A stretch of 64,000 nucleotides of DNA from Montifringilla adamsi (Eukaryota > Chordata > Aves > Passeriformes > Passeridae): the NCBI GenBank assembly GCA_017590115.1, contig JAGGNK010006448.1, positions 1,995,849-2,059,848 of the forward strand. The letters are read 5' to 3'. The number at the start of each line of letters is the position of its first letter. Position 1 is the first letter of the stretch. Below the pieces are notes generated by a model. That model was not told the DNA's origin. It worked only from the letters and a program-made list of their open reading frames with translations, and searched no databases. Positions 47,902-60,900 of the stretch are shown piece by piece. A program made the translations under genes and the position numbers.

Positions 47902-50394
47902 AAGTTGCTGGAGAATAAAAACAACAGTTGAAGGAACTGCAGTCAGTAAAAAGGTTTCTCTGGTAAGGAGGCCAAACTAAATAATGACACCCAAAGCAAA
48001 AACATGCTTCACTGAAACTAAACTTTAGTCAATTCACTCTTTGAAACAAAGGATTTTTTGTAATTTCAAAAGTGAACATTGTACTTTTCTCTGGCAGCCA
48101 TTTGTATGTTTTTCAATGATCTGATTATGTATAAATCCCAATTTAGCATGCCTTTCAGCGCCTAAATCCTATGAGTGATTTGAAAACATTAATGAAGTTT
48201 TCTATAGACTACAGCTGTGCTTCTCTTTCTCTGAAACTTTTTTGAAATGCAAGCTTTAGTGACAGTGTTTTGATGTGCCTCATTTGTTGATGTGTATTTT
48301 CTTTCCTTTTTTCTAATTACTTTGTAAATATTTATGAAAGATACAAGATCTGTTTCACATTCACACAGCAAGTCAATGCTTTTCCCTTCATTCCTGTCCT
48401 CTGTAATTGCTGTGCTTTCATGTGCTCTCTCAGACATTTGATGAGACCTGTACTTACACTTACAGCCATCATCAATGCAGTCTGAAACTTAGCATAAGAT
48501 GGGTTCAAAGGTTACTCACTTGGGGATGAAGTCTCAGCTTCTGCTCTGAGACAGAATAATCAAGCAGTTTGCAAGATTGGCTAGATTTCACTTCTGGCTT
48601 TGCTCTGGCTTTGTCTCCCTGTTTTTACAATTTGTAAAACATCTCTAGCTCCTGTTTGCAGGATAGTACACCTCCTTTACATTAGCCTGAAGGGGTACTG
48701 TAAATCTACCCCTCTCAGAATGATTTAAAATGCTGCAGGTGAAACTGCCTCCCCTCTGCCTTTTCACAGGCTCTCTGCAGGGGCTTCATGTCTGAGCACA
48801 GAGAGGTGAAGATGTAAACCTTGGGTGGCTCTGGTGGTTGCACTGTGCAGCTTGGGATAGCTCCCTTTTTCCTGCATCGAGTGCTTCCTGATGTTAGTGA
48901 GGCTTTTTGTGCCAAGGGGGATCATACCCACACTCCTGGTATTCCAAAGGGCTCTAAAATTACTTGTATATGTCTGAAAATTTGTTTAAAAAGAAATACA
49001 TGTAGAGACAACAAGACGATAGCCAATTCTTAGCAGCTTTCCTGCAGAGCAGCTGTGTTCTAGAAATTGTTGTAGATTCACTTTTTCTTCTTTTAAAAGT
49101 TAATTTTCCTCTACTACTGTTTCCAACGTTATTGGCAACAGAAAAACACATTCTGAAAATAATTCCTAAAAGCCTGTGGGTAGAAAAAAACTGTTAAAAC
49201 CAAATCTTTTCCCAGCTAAGGTTTCCCTTGACTGGATCATTATTTTCAGCTGAAAGTCTGAATTGTTGAAAATTCCTACTCAGCTCTATCCCTACTTACC
49301 CTGTACTTTTCCTGTAGGAGGAAAACCAAAACCTGAGTTACTGCGAATCATTTTCCTAAAAGTTATGTTTTCTTTTACTGAACTGAGAAATCATTTGTAA
49401 TACCCTGAGTCCTCTTACTTCTTCAAAATAATCCCCTGCCTTATACACAAGAAGTAGTGTAACCACATTCCAACACAGTCATATTTATTAAAAGTTCAAT
49501 GTCCCATGTATTTTAAGCAGAAGATGTTTTGGTTTAAGAAATAGGGAGAAATGTTAAAATAAATATTGTTCCAATCATTGCCCAACCAGTGCACTTAATT
49601 AATTTTACAACCAGGTGGTGAAAATTAACTTCCTATTAATTTTAGGGCAGTTTGGCCCTGCTGAACAAGGGCATGGTGTGATCAATACCATGAGTTCTAC
49701 TGCACTGGGTTCATGTAGCTCTGGGTGAACCTGGTGACAGAGATTTTGTGCCTCACTCTTGTGACTTACCACTTCATATAAAATGCACCTTTGTTTCTGA
49801 ACCCAGATACCTGGACGAAAAAAAAAAATCTGTGTTTTTCAGTACCACAGGTAAGTCGTCCCACTGTCTTTGCTCTGAGGAGTAAAGTCGTAAGCCACTT
49901 TTCACTGTTGATCTCTTTCTGATGGTTTGGCATCCTAAGTAAATTGCTAAATAGTTGTTTTAGTGACTCTTCCAGACATGAGCTTTCATTCCACAATCTC
50001 AGATAAAAAACTGTAAGCTTGGGCAAATTCCAGACTGAAGGTGTTAATGGATTGCTGGATTCAAAAACATTAACATGGTGAATTATTTCAGAAAAACACC
50101 AGCATTACTGAGATTCAAATTAGACCTTGGTAGTATTAATAAATGTTTAGTTAAATACTAAAAATACCAAATTCATATGCAGCTCTACATATGCAGCTCA
50201 ACAAAATTAGAAATAAATAAATTGTGCTGTTGGTGCTCCGTTTCTGATGGATTTTTCCTAAGGGTTACTCTTTTGATGAGGGTAAATATTTTTATTATTC
50301 TTCATTTGTGGAGTAATGAGTTTTGAAAACACTATCCAGAGGCACATGCAAATGCATGTGACTTTAAAGGATGTTGAATTCACTCCACCTTGTT

Positions 50395-50575
50395 TGTTCT
50401 GGAGCTGGGAAGGGGAGCGTGCACACATCACCCATCACCCCAGGAGCGAGAGGCAGGCAGGGCTCGGTGCTTTGTGCTGTCCACGTTTAACGCCAGGGAC
50501 ACGAGGGTGCCGTGCCGTGCTTCTTTAAGGACATTCTTGCAACACTCCTGCATTGCCTGTGCCCGTCGGTGACTC
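50395..50575. other. GC-richer patch with CpGs
   Basis: About 180 bases with several CpG (GAGCGTGC, GGAGCGAG, GCTCGGTG, CCACGTTTAACGCC, GCCGTGCCGTGC, CCCGTCGG contexts) inside AT-rich DNA. Two overlapping open frames here lack any similarity that I recognise. Too short for an ordinary CpG island; it might be a decayed promoter or GC-rich repeat. Confidence 0.35.
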
Positions 50576-51744
50576 AAAGGTAGAGCACTCTGACTGAACA
50601 GATTTGATTAAACCTTTCTGGGAGTAGATCTATCACAATCCTGCTTCTTCATGTTGCATGATAACATCCGGCCCCAGGCAGACTTCTGATTAAAAGTTCC
50701 CCTGAAGATTTGTGGAGAAATTCTGTTTATTCCCACAACTCTGAGAGCGCTGAGGTTATGCGCCCACATTTTGAAGTGCAAATTACATAAACTGCAAATT
50801 GGCAAACATGTTTCTGGAGCTGGGAAACCAACTGGGGAGGCCTATAGCTGTTTTCCATTGGACTGCAATCAGGAAAAAAAAGCCCATTTTAAAAAGATTT
50901 TTTTAAATTTTTTTAAGTTAGCCCACACAATCTTTAAAACTGAGAATAATGAGCAAAGAGAAGGACAGAGCTTGGAGTAGAGGATGGGAACTGGAAAAAC
51001 TTTAGAGAATCATTTTTCAAAGGAGAACCACACTGTTCTGAGGTCACAAGCAGACTCTTGAAATATTTCTTTTTCTATTCAGCACTTGTTAGATTCTTGC
51101 CTCTTCGTTTTTTACCTTTGTTAGATAGACATCAAATGAGCAAACATTTTTTTCTTGACTTCAGAAAGTTTTTGTTACTTTTAGAAAAATTTGAAAAGGT
51201 ATTTACCAAGTAATTTTCAAACTGCACACCAGCAGAGTGATTATTTAATACACTTCTCACTGTTACAAGTACTTTGGTAACGCAAAACCAACTTGATTGT
51301 ACAAGTTCAAAGTCCTTTTCACTATTTTTTCCCAAATACACCTTGGGTTAGGGATGAGAAGAATTGGCCCATGAAAAATAAAAGAAGTATTTGAACTGTT
51401 AGTTGGTAAGTGGTTAAGAAGCAGAGGCACAGACTGAAATATTTCATTGATGGTTTGACAGCTAACACTGCAGGGGATGACTCAAGGCTTTTTGTTCACT
51501 CTTCACTCAGCCTGAACAATGATGATTTTTATCAAATTGAGAAGTGAGTAGAAATTGCTGACTGGATCTCTTTGTTGCCAGTGTCAGTTTAAATTCCAGA
51601 TTTCTCTGAGTCCCATACACCATGGAAAATACTTGAAATTATAAGAAGACATTTAAATTGCTATGATATGATTTTCTGTGATGCTAATCCTCCCAATCCT
51701 GCATGTGCAGCACACTGACAGGCCACTACATACCAAGGTCATCA

Positions 51745-51800
51745 TGTGAGGCATTTTACAGATGAAGAGGGATATTGAGAGTTCCTGCTCTGCCCTCAGC
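51745..51800 (-). repeat. Possible MIR scrap
   Basis: GGCATTTTACAGATGAAGAGG followed by GATATTGAGAG resembles the reverse complement of the MIR 3' end (CATTTTACAGATGAGGAAAC, then TGAGGC). Short and without the core region, so uncertain. Confidence 0.35.
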
Positions 51801-53162
51801 CTCTGTGAGTTGGACAATCTGGGTCAGTATGGTGAGATGATTGACAGTATCCCCATAAACACAGATTGCACAACAGTCACAAAGCACTGTGTGAGTTTCA
51901 GACATTCTGCTTCTGATATCAAACTGTCTGGAAATACCTCTGGGTTGAAACACATCTGGTGTGCGATAGCAGCACCAAGCAGCAGCAGCTCAGTACAGAA
52001 GAAGGGACAGAGACTTCTGTCCCTGATGTTAGTGAATACAGGCAGGCAGCACCTGATAAGGCAACTTTTAATTTTTCCGGCTGTTTACAAAGTCTTGGCA
52101 TTCAGAAAATCCCCCTGTGCTGTGCTCAGGGAGCTGAGCAGCTGACACTGCTCTTGTTGTAGGTTGCTTGATTCACCAGGCTCCGTGGATCAGGGGTTGC
52201 TTTTTATCAGTTGCTCAAGTAGAAGAGATAAAGACAAAGAGATAAAGGAAGCACGGTTCTTCCCCCATCTTCCAGGGTAATTTGCCTATCCCCAGAGGAC
52301 TCGTTTACAATGAAAGAGATCAATAACAGGATACCAGTATAAGCAGGATTCCTTTCAAGAGTCTTTATCCATGCAATTATAAAACAGTCTCTTCCAGGTG
52401 ACATATGTACTTCACCTTTGATCTCAAAACAGCATGTTTAGCTATAACAGTCATGTTCACTATCTGTAGCATTTTGAATGTGTGATTGTTATCTATGTGT
52501 AGAGACTAAGCAAATGAATCCAAGTCGGGCCTGTGACTATTTCCATTGAAATATTTTCCAGTCTGAGAAAAAATATGTGAAAATGTGTCAGATCAATTTC
52601 TACTTAAATAGTTGGCTAAAAAATGTGAAACAAATGGACAATTTCTAATGACTCAAGCACTGAACTATGGAACAAAACACAGAACCACTTCAGTGCAACA
52701 AGTCTATAAGTAAACAGTAAAATACAAACATTTATATGATACAGGCCATGCTCCTGTGTTGAAAATAAAGGAATATAGATAACTCATCTGATGTGGAAAT
52801 AAACTGAAGTTGGCTGTACCTTGCTGTGGTGGAGTTAGTGATATCAACAACAAAATTATGTATCCAGACGAAACAGCTTTACTTTTTGGGAAGATTCTGA
52901 CAAGAATTCTTACCAATTTGCAAACAGCATTCAAAGTATGCAAATACATGTGTTAGAAAAAAAAAATCCAGTAAATTAACTACTAAGATTAGATTTTCTA
53001 CAAAAGCTTTTTTCCTTCGCTTACCACCTCATCCCTTCAATTAGACACAAGAATCATCTTGTGCTGTGTTGCCACAGTATTTTTCATTTATAATCAAATC
53101 AATATTGGACTAAATGTCAGGAGACATATTCGTTGCTATATATTCTCACTTTCACTAGTTTT

Positions 53163-53350
53163 ATAGGATTGTGGGGTCATAGCACTGGAGGAGCCCTCCA
53201 GCCCAACCTACTGCACAAAGCAGAGGCAGCTCTGTGGCCAGACCAGGTTGCTCAGCTGGATCTTGAGCACTTCTAAGTCAGACACTGCAAAAGATCTTTG
53301 GACAGCCTGCACCCTGTCTGACTATCCTCACAGAGGAAAAGGTTTTCATT
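53163..53350 (-). repeat. CR1 LINE 3' fragment
   Basis: On the plus strand: GGATTGTGGGGTCATAGCAC, TGGAGGAGCCCTCCAGCCCA, ACCTACTGCAC, ACCAGGTTGCTCAGCTGGAT, CTTGAGCACTTC. These match the reverse complement of the CR1 3' region, so the element is on the minus strand with its 3' end at the left. More diverged than the copy at 25.5 kb; the right end is estimated. Confidence 0.85.
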
Positions 53351-56300
53351 CAATAGCTTGTGGGAAGATGTGTGTAAATAAGCTGTTGTTGTCAATGTTG
53401 TTGTTATTATTTATTATTTCTCAATAAATATTTCATTAACCATCTGCTAGTGACAGTAGAATGAGTAACACTAGGCTACAGTGTAAGGGCGGGGTTTCTC
53501 AAAATGGTTTCTTGACTGCCTTTTTATGCCAAACTTGCCACTTTTTTCCAAAGAATTCTAAAATTTATGGTTAATGAGGAGATATATACAGCCAAAATGC
53601 TAACTAAAACAGTCAAAAATACTTAGCTGGGGGAATTACGTACCTGCCTGTGCTAGAGTGGTTCAGATGTCCAGCTGGAGGCAGCATGTAAAAACATGTT
53701 GTCCAAATATACAATAATTTTCAAAATTAGTCTAATTATCTGTACTAGTAGCTGAGGAGTGAATGGGAAGGCTTGATGCCTTTTTTGAAGGTATTTTGCT
53801 TAAGAACCTGAATCACAAATCCTTGTTGGTGTAAAGGCCTCCTTGACAATATTGGCAGAGACTAATGAAGTGCTATTTTTAGAACTTCTCAAAAATCTAA
53901 ATACTAGTGTGTAGGACAATAATAAGACTGGAAAAGTCAGCTAGGGCCATTGACCAAGCTTGAGCATTAATGGTTCACAGTTTAATTGCTACTGGTCTCT
54001 GCTTGGGCTGCTCCAGTTGCTTTTGCCCAGAAGAAACCAGTTGCAGAGGCAGCCAGCCCAGAGAAGAGGCAAATAGCATCACTTGACTTGGGAGCAGCTC
54101 CCAGATCTCTTCTGTTTGTTGGTGAAGACCAGGTAGCCAGGCCCTGTGGGGCTCCATGAGAAAGCTTCTCAAGGGAATGCAGTCTGGCCTGTTCTGTGCT
54201 CTTCTACCAGGGATTGTATGGCCTGAATTCCTCCCCCAAACACCTTTAGCTGAAGAATGCAAGCCAGAAACTTCATTGTTCCAGGCCCCCAGGGAGTCAG
54301 CAAAGAAAGTAAGACACCTCTGGAAGGTGATTCAGCATTCTGAGAAGTGTCTGCTTCTCCCTGTTGACTGTTTAGGTCACATACACCTCTAGTGCATCTG
54401 TCTCAGATACCTTTAAAATTACTTCAGGGTTAATTTAGGCTGCAATTAGCCAAAGAACATTGTGAAGAAAATCTCATGACAGGTCCTGCTGGAATTAGGC
54501 AGGACTGTTTGAAGGGCTCTGGGCATCTGGGTACTAAGTGTGCTTGCTGCTCTGAAGCAAAAAATTCAATCTATGAGACCTGCCAGGGTGACAGTGCATG
54601 GTATGCATCCAGACATACTTCAGGGTGCATTGCAGACCCAGCATCTCTGGTCTGCATTGAATGAAGACTGAGTGAAACTGAATGGTTATGCACAAAGCAG
54701 TGCATATTTTCTTTGTACATGAGGGAAATGGATGAGGCATCCATTTCCATGTGCTGCACCCAGATTCAATAGTTTTGCTAATTACGTGGTGTGTGTCTTC
54801 CCAGCAAGTCTTAGATCATATGACAGCACTACTGAGTTTGAGCTCCCAAATGAGCAGCTGAACAGAAATGCCAGACCATTTATCCCACTCATGCTTGGCC
54901 AGTTAATGAAGCTTATCTTTTTCAGACTGATGATTACAAGGTTATTTCACAGTATTTTTTTGTCTAGATTTTTTGTTGTGGTTACCTCTTAGACTGCACA
55001 TATTGAATAACTAATTGACTGACATATAAAAACAGTGATTTAAAGTGCATTGGATCATCCAGACCTTTCTGCACAGCACAATGACCACTAAGCTATCCAG
55101 TTATGCTGCACAGCCTGCACTAGAGAATCTTTTGACCTCTCCACATGAAGTCCATTCAAAAGCCATCATTCACTTAGTCCATCCACTCTTCCTCTTCCTC
55201 TGTTCAGTCAAAGCCTGGGAAAGCAGGTGCATCTTAGAGTTGATCCTGAAAGCCATAAATCTTAGCTGTCAAAACCATGAAACCTAAAAGAAGCTTGTGA
55301 AGTCCAAGATGATAGTCCATTCATCTGACAAATTTCTGGAGACACTGCTGTCATAAACATGGCCAACAATTAGTATTCATTGTCTTGTACAAGAAGCCAT
55401 AAACCAAAGTGGAAGAATAAAGGTCTGTTATGCACATTGTAAAAACTGGAGTGACGAAGGAAACCTGCTGTGACCACTTGAACCCCTAGGCCAAATGTGC
55501 CTGGAAATTGCAGATATTTCGTTGTCATTAGTTTCATGTTATTCAGGGTGGTGGATGCATGGAGGAATCCCTGTGGCTATCTTCCTCCCATGCTGAGGTC
55601 ACGACAGATAAAGAAATTCTGTTCCTTGGGAGATATCTTTCTGTTTTCTTCATCACTTCTCCCAAGCACTTTACAGCATTTTTGCCACTATTGCTTAAGG
55701 TTTGCTGCAGGTAGGATAAAACATTCTCTCTCCAGGGAATTCCCTCAGATAATCTCTCACAGGGTGTGCCTATGCAGTCTTTTTCAGTCATTGAGTGCTC
55801 TGCCCAGTCCTCAAGGAAGTCAAACTCCATGTGCATTCCATTAACCCAACACAAAGCCCAGGCTAACTGGTCTCCTTGCTGAGGCTCTCAGTGCCTTCAG
55901 ATGGCTTCCAGCTGTCTGAAAATTGGACACCTAAATGTGACCTATTCAACCAAGGCTTCTTTTATACTTAGTGTAGGAGAAAATAAACACCACCAGAGGC
56001 AAATTTTATGACCTATCTTGGATGCCTATCTTATGATGAGATGAATCACCTTCTGGAGGTGTCTCTTTCCTTGCATCTACTGTATACAGAAAGGGCAATG
56101 TGTCTTAAATTCTCATTAAGAATTAAAAAAAAAAGAAGATTTTTAGATAACCTTTTGTCTCAGAACTTGGACTTTAATGAAACATCAAATAGGCAACTTA
56201 TCATGCGAGACAGAAATGCTGTGATCCTAATAGTAGGTCTCAACCTTGGTTTTTAAGTCTTCCAAGAAACTCCTTTAAATTTGCTTACAGCAAGGTGTCT

Positions 56301-56583
56301 ATCTCCATGCAGTCACCCTGAAAATTAGACTCATCTTCTGTACATTTTCCAGGCATGCAGTAGTAGCCTGAGGCTTGGACAAACCATGACCTCCCAGATC
56401 TGCCAGGGCAAGTATGCCTCCCCTTGCCCTGCCATGGTGACTTCTCTGTCCTCTCACCCAGGTTCCTCCACATTAGGAATTCAGGCAGGGCCTGTTCATT
56501 CAGTCCTTGAAGGAATAACATAAATGGAAGGATCACAGGTCCTGGTTTTTCAAGACTGCTCCTAATTACTATGTAGGCTTACC

Positions 56584-56642
56584 TCTTCAAGTTAACACAG
56601 TTAGAAAGTTACTTGTCTTCTTCAAGTTAACACAGTTAGAAA
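56584..56642 (+). repeat. 24-base exact direct repeat
   Basis: The 24 bases at 56584-56607 (starting TCTTCAAGTTAACACAG) recur exactly at 56619-56642, offset by 35 bases. The lack of divergence points to a fairly recent local duplication. Confidence 0.95.
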
Positions 56643-56933
56643 TTTTGACCTCCTCATTAAAAGTTTCATTCTGTATTTATACTGTCTTGAAGAATTTAGA
56701 CTGTTTACCTCTATTTCTATGGTGACTGTAGGAAGTTCTCAGGTTTTCTTGTAGTCATAAGAGTTGGGGCTAAACAGTTTTAAAAAAGTTTATTCTGGAA
56801 GTCTCTATAAAAGAGCAGTTAGAGTTCAAATAAGTGTTGGAGCTGACGTGATCAACGATTGTGATCATGGGTACACCCTCTTCTGAATCATGGATTATGT
56901 CCCTTCCACAACTGATATGTCATGACCATAAAT

Positions 56934-56970
56934 CTAGGCTTTCACAGTTGAGCTAGGCTTTTCACAGTTG
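56934..56970 (+). repeat. 17/18-base direct repeat
   Basis: CTAGGCTTTCACAGTTG (56934-56950) and CTAGGCTTTTCACAGTTG (56953-56970) differ by one T in the T run. Local tandem duplication with a two-base spacer. Confidence 0.9.
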
Positions 56971-57850
56971 CTAATGACAATGGCTAGAGTTGTCACTTCC
57001 GTCCCACTAATTATATTTGTAAAAGCTACGTAATTCAGACAAAAAGTTTCATTTTTCTTGGTAGTCATGTTTTCTGAAGCTGATAGATTCACCAACAGTA
57101 CATTTGTATTTTATTCCCATCTACACACGTGTACATAGTGTGTGTACACAACAGCACAGAAATATAAGAACAGATCCCTTGAGCCAAAGGTAACCATTAA
57201 GAAGAGTTTGTCCAAAGCATGCCACAACACAGCAGCTCCAGACTGGAAAGGCTGGTTTCACACTACTTAGATGCTATTCAACATAGCGTCCCTTCTTGTC
57301 AAAAGAGACACAGATCTCCGGAGGGAGATTTGTCTCACTCCAGAATTAAGCTCTCTTCTGATGACGCTTGTTTCTTTTTACTCATGGCAGGCCTAGGAAT
57401 CGAAAAGTGTTACACACTCAGAAACAGTTTAGATTTGCTGAATGTGGGGTGGGTTTGCATTTACTTGAGGCAAAACAGTACTGCTCTTCCCAAAGCACAT
57501 GGTCTGAAATAGAGTATGCAGAATGAAGGAGTCGACACTAATGGTTCTACAATCTTGCTGAGACCTAGTCAGTGTAGGTCACTCTCAGAAAGACAATGTG
57601 ACAGTGTTCACCTGGTCAGCTGAGTTGTTTCCAAAACTCTGCTAAATTTTTAGGTATTAGAAATTTAGATAACTGGCTTGCATACAGGCACATTAGACAG
57701 CAAAAGCTAGGACAACCTACAGGTTCCCCACTTACCACACCTGGCAGCTTCAGGTCACTTCAAGGCTTCTTCACTACATCAAGCCATCCACATAGGGAGA
57801 AAAGAAGACCAAGAAATCTGAGAAAGCCAGAAAGATTTTGTGGATTCCCT

Positions 57851-57932
57851 CCATAGCATAGTGGTTAAATGACCAGACCCCTCAGACGGACTTAGGTTTG
57901 GGTCTTACCATCAGTATTTAACTCACTTTGAC
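57851..57932 (+). repeat. MIR SINE 5' half
   Basis: CCATAGCATAGTGGTTAAAT, then a GACCAGACCCCTCAGACGGA block, then CTTAGGTTTGGGTCTTACCA follow the MIR head (TAGCATAGTGGTTAAGAGC, GACTCTGGAGCCAGACTGCC, TGGGTTCGAATCC) with A- and B-box remnants. The best-preserved MIR piece here. It is a SINE remnant, not a tRNA gene. Confidence 0.75.
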
Positions 57933-60900
57933 ATCCCAAAAAGGTATCTTAGTGCTAAGATAAAAGTTATTCTGACAGAACAGGTCTCATTGTTTCTCGT
58001 TTGGGCTGTCTCAGTTTCTCTGGAATTACTATGAAATAGGTAATAGGAAAACAATTACTCTGTGTTTGAGGATTGTACCTCAAAAATGGTAGGGCACAAC
58101 TCATTGGAGCTTGCTGCTGTATCATGATTATTAATCAGAACATGGACAATAAAAAGCTCTGTGGACTTACACATCCTGGTTCTGGCTGTTTTCTAAACAA
58201 TGCATTATTTCCAGAATAGACTCCTACTGATTTCAATAATTATATTCTGCTGACTGATCCAGGCTTTAAAAAATCTTCACTTCATCTCCCTCTGAATCTT
58301 TGTCTATCTAGCTGACTTTAAAAAACTGCTTCTAAGCAACTCCCAAGTTGATTAGAAAGTGACAATTTTCCTTGTCAAAATTTGGACTATTATGGGATAT
58401 CAATTTTTGGTTTTGCTTTTTTTTCTATTCTTTCCTTCCCTTCCCTGCTGCAATTGAGATTTTTAATTCACTTGGTTCTAGTGAGAAAAATCAAATAAAA
58501 TATTACCCTGGTTTAGGTCAAATGCTTAGTACAAATTACACAGATGAATAATACTCTCACTGAGGTCTCTTCTGCAATTAATACTTAGATGCCAACATAA
58601 GTTTGCTACTATGAATTGCATAAGAAGTAATGGAGAAGGTTCATCCTAAAAAACGGAGTAATAACTAGGTGGTAAGGGTCCTTACCAGAGATATGTGAAA
58701 TGACAGGACAGGAAAGTACTCAAAAGTTAAGTGACAACCAGCCTCTTTGGAAACAGAGCTTTCTCATTTTTTATTTGTTGATTGTGAAAGTCTTCTGTTT
58801 CATTCCTATAGAAAAGAAGAACAATTTCTTAAATCTTGGGAAAGCTATGTATAGGAGCTTTGGGGTTTTCTTGCAGTCCTCAAGGCATAGGCACACAGCA
58901 CAGACTCCCATGAGAGGCTTTCACAAAACTTTGACTCCTCCCTGACATGAATGTCCAGAAACCCCATGAAATACACTGTATCTATATATACGTTTCTTCT
59001 TTTGTTGGTTTTTTTTTTTCCTTTTTTTGACCAGCAAAGAAAACAATGTGGATTGTTAATCCAACTATCCCAGTTTTAACATTTAAACTGAAATCCCTCA
59101 CTTCCATGAATGAACAGGGGAGAAAGCAGACTTGCACACACACGTGATCCCTTTCCTCCCTGTGCCAAAACAGTTAACACAAGTACTCCTGTATTACAGC
59201 AGACAGGCAATATTTAGTAACTGCTAGACAGAACCCATGATCTCTGGCCAAATTCTATTCTTCTTGACGTGACGTTTGGGGTTCCCCTCACAGACACTTA
59301 TTAATGACAGGCTAGAGTTCTGTTTGTATATCCTCAGATCCAGAGGATTCTCTCTTTTTACATGTCAAGGTTGTCCTGTTGTACTTGAAAGTTAGTTTTA
59401 CAATGGTAATTGTGGATCATGAGTTCACATAATGTTGTACTTGATGTTAATAAGCAGATAAATATATAATTGCTCAGTATTACAAACAGTTCTAAGTGAA
59501 GGACTAAAAGATTTTGACATTTTGCTCCACCCTTCGTGAGTCAGTAAAAGAGACGGATTATAAAGAAGAACCAGCATTTCACTGTGATGAAACTCATAAA
59601 AAATCCCATAAAATATCACTACATGTTGGCAGTTTATAAAAGGAGATTAACCATCTTATCCATTGGTATTAACATGTCTTTAATAATGGTAACCTTCTTT
59701 GCAAATTAAATAGTTATTAATTTAAAATCCTGCCCAGATATGCTCATATGCCCATGTGAATATAGGCACCTACCTATCCTATCTATTAGACCTATATGGA
59801 AAGAACTAAGCTGGTTTCTATGTTTTCAGCAGATTATGCATAGAATTTAAGACCAGTTTGCTGTAACCTAATCCAAAGGGTGATATTTTGGGTCTCAAAA
59901 TTTCCTTTTTACATCCACTGATGTAAAAATCTTCATTGAAGTAGTGCCATGGAATGTTAGGCTTTGCAGTGCATCCTGGCTCTGATGTTTTGTGTTTGTG
60001 TGATTCCTGTCAGTGCTATAGGACATTACAACAAAAGCAGATGAGATGACCCACTGCATTGAGCAAAAAAATGTGTCACACATTCATCCACAGCTGCAGC
60101 AAGCACAGTTTAGAGGCGCTGGAAAAGATAACAGGCAAGAGAATTTTTTTAGTATTTCTTCCCATGTTTTATAAATACAAATATTATATTTAATTAAAAA
60201 TTTATTCAATGTATTTATGACTTGAAAATGTTCTCAATTTGAAACTATTTTAGTGGTCTAAAAATTCAGACTTCTGTAATTAAGATCTAAGTCTGTTCAG
60301 ATCTTTTTTTCTTCAGGAAGAATCTAAGTGTCAAAATTAGGCAATATAGTAGTCATAACTCATAGTTGCTAAAACAACAGTGACAGGACTTAATGGTCAG
60401 ATGTATCTGGATGAAGATGGAGTGAATGGTTTTAGACACAGCCAAGCATAGAGAAATAGTCTTATTAATTCCACTTCAAGATGAGACATAAAGAATAGGT
60501 AGGAAAGGCTTTAGATCTGTAGAAGAAAACAAATGGGTCACTTCAAAAGACTGTATGCTAAAGGAATCAAAGGATGAAGAGATGTGGATCCTAGAGAGTT
60601 AGTAATTCCTCAGTGTTCTGAACTGTCCTGGCTCCCACTATCAAAAAAATCTGAAGTGACAGCTGATGTCCAATCTAAGAGTTATGCATTACCACTGTCT
60701 TTCTATTTTTGATAAAAGAAGATAAGAACCTGTTCAAATTGCACCGTGTTGTTAACCTTAGATGAATGTGGACAGGGTTACAGATAGCGGGTTAAGAACT
60801 TTTAAGCTTTATAGGAGGTACAAACGAAGATGAAACCATCATCTTAAATCAAGGTTTTGACTCTGCATCTCCTGGTACATTGGGCAGAGGCCTGATACAC

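Larger units (their letters stand above)
47154..53160. other. Non-genic stretch, 47.2-53.2 kb
   Basis: No recognised gene. Three simple repeats cluster at 47.15-47.90 kb. A GC-richer patch lies at 50.4-50.58 kb, a possible MIR scrap at 51.75 kb and a minus-strand microexon-like arrangement at 49.30 kb. The rest is unassigned. Confidence 0.6.
53351..57846. other. Non-genic stretch, 53.4-57.8 kb
   Basis: No recognised gene. It contains two local direct repeats at 56.58 and 56.93 kb and a small hairpin at 54.72 kb. Several overlapping short open frames at 54.0-54.8 kb and 55.5-55.9 kb show nothing recognisable. Confidence 0.6.

Noticed and set aside
49824..49858. Eight-base microexon between TTTTTCAG and CACAG|GTAAGT
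   Set aside because: The donor is perfect, but the acceptor follows an A-rich run and an eight-base exon is very unlikely; kept as a decoy.
50570..50600. GGTAGAGCAC stretch resembling a tRNA D-arm
   Set aside because: No matching B-box, anticodon stem or acceptor stem nearby.
57851..57932. tRNA-like A- and B-box motifs
   Set aside because: They match a MIR head with degenerate boxes; no cloverleaf or acceptor stem can be drawn.
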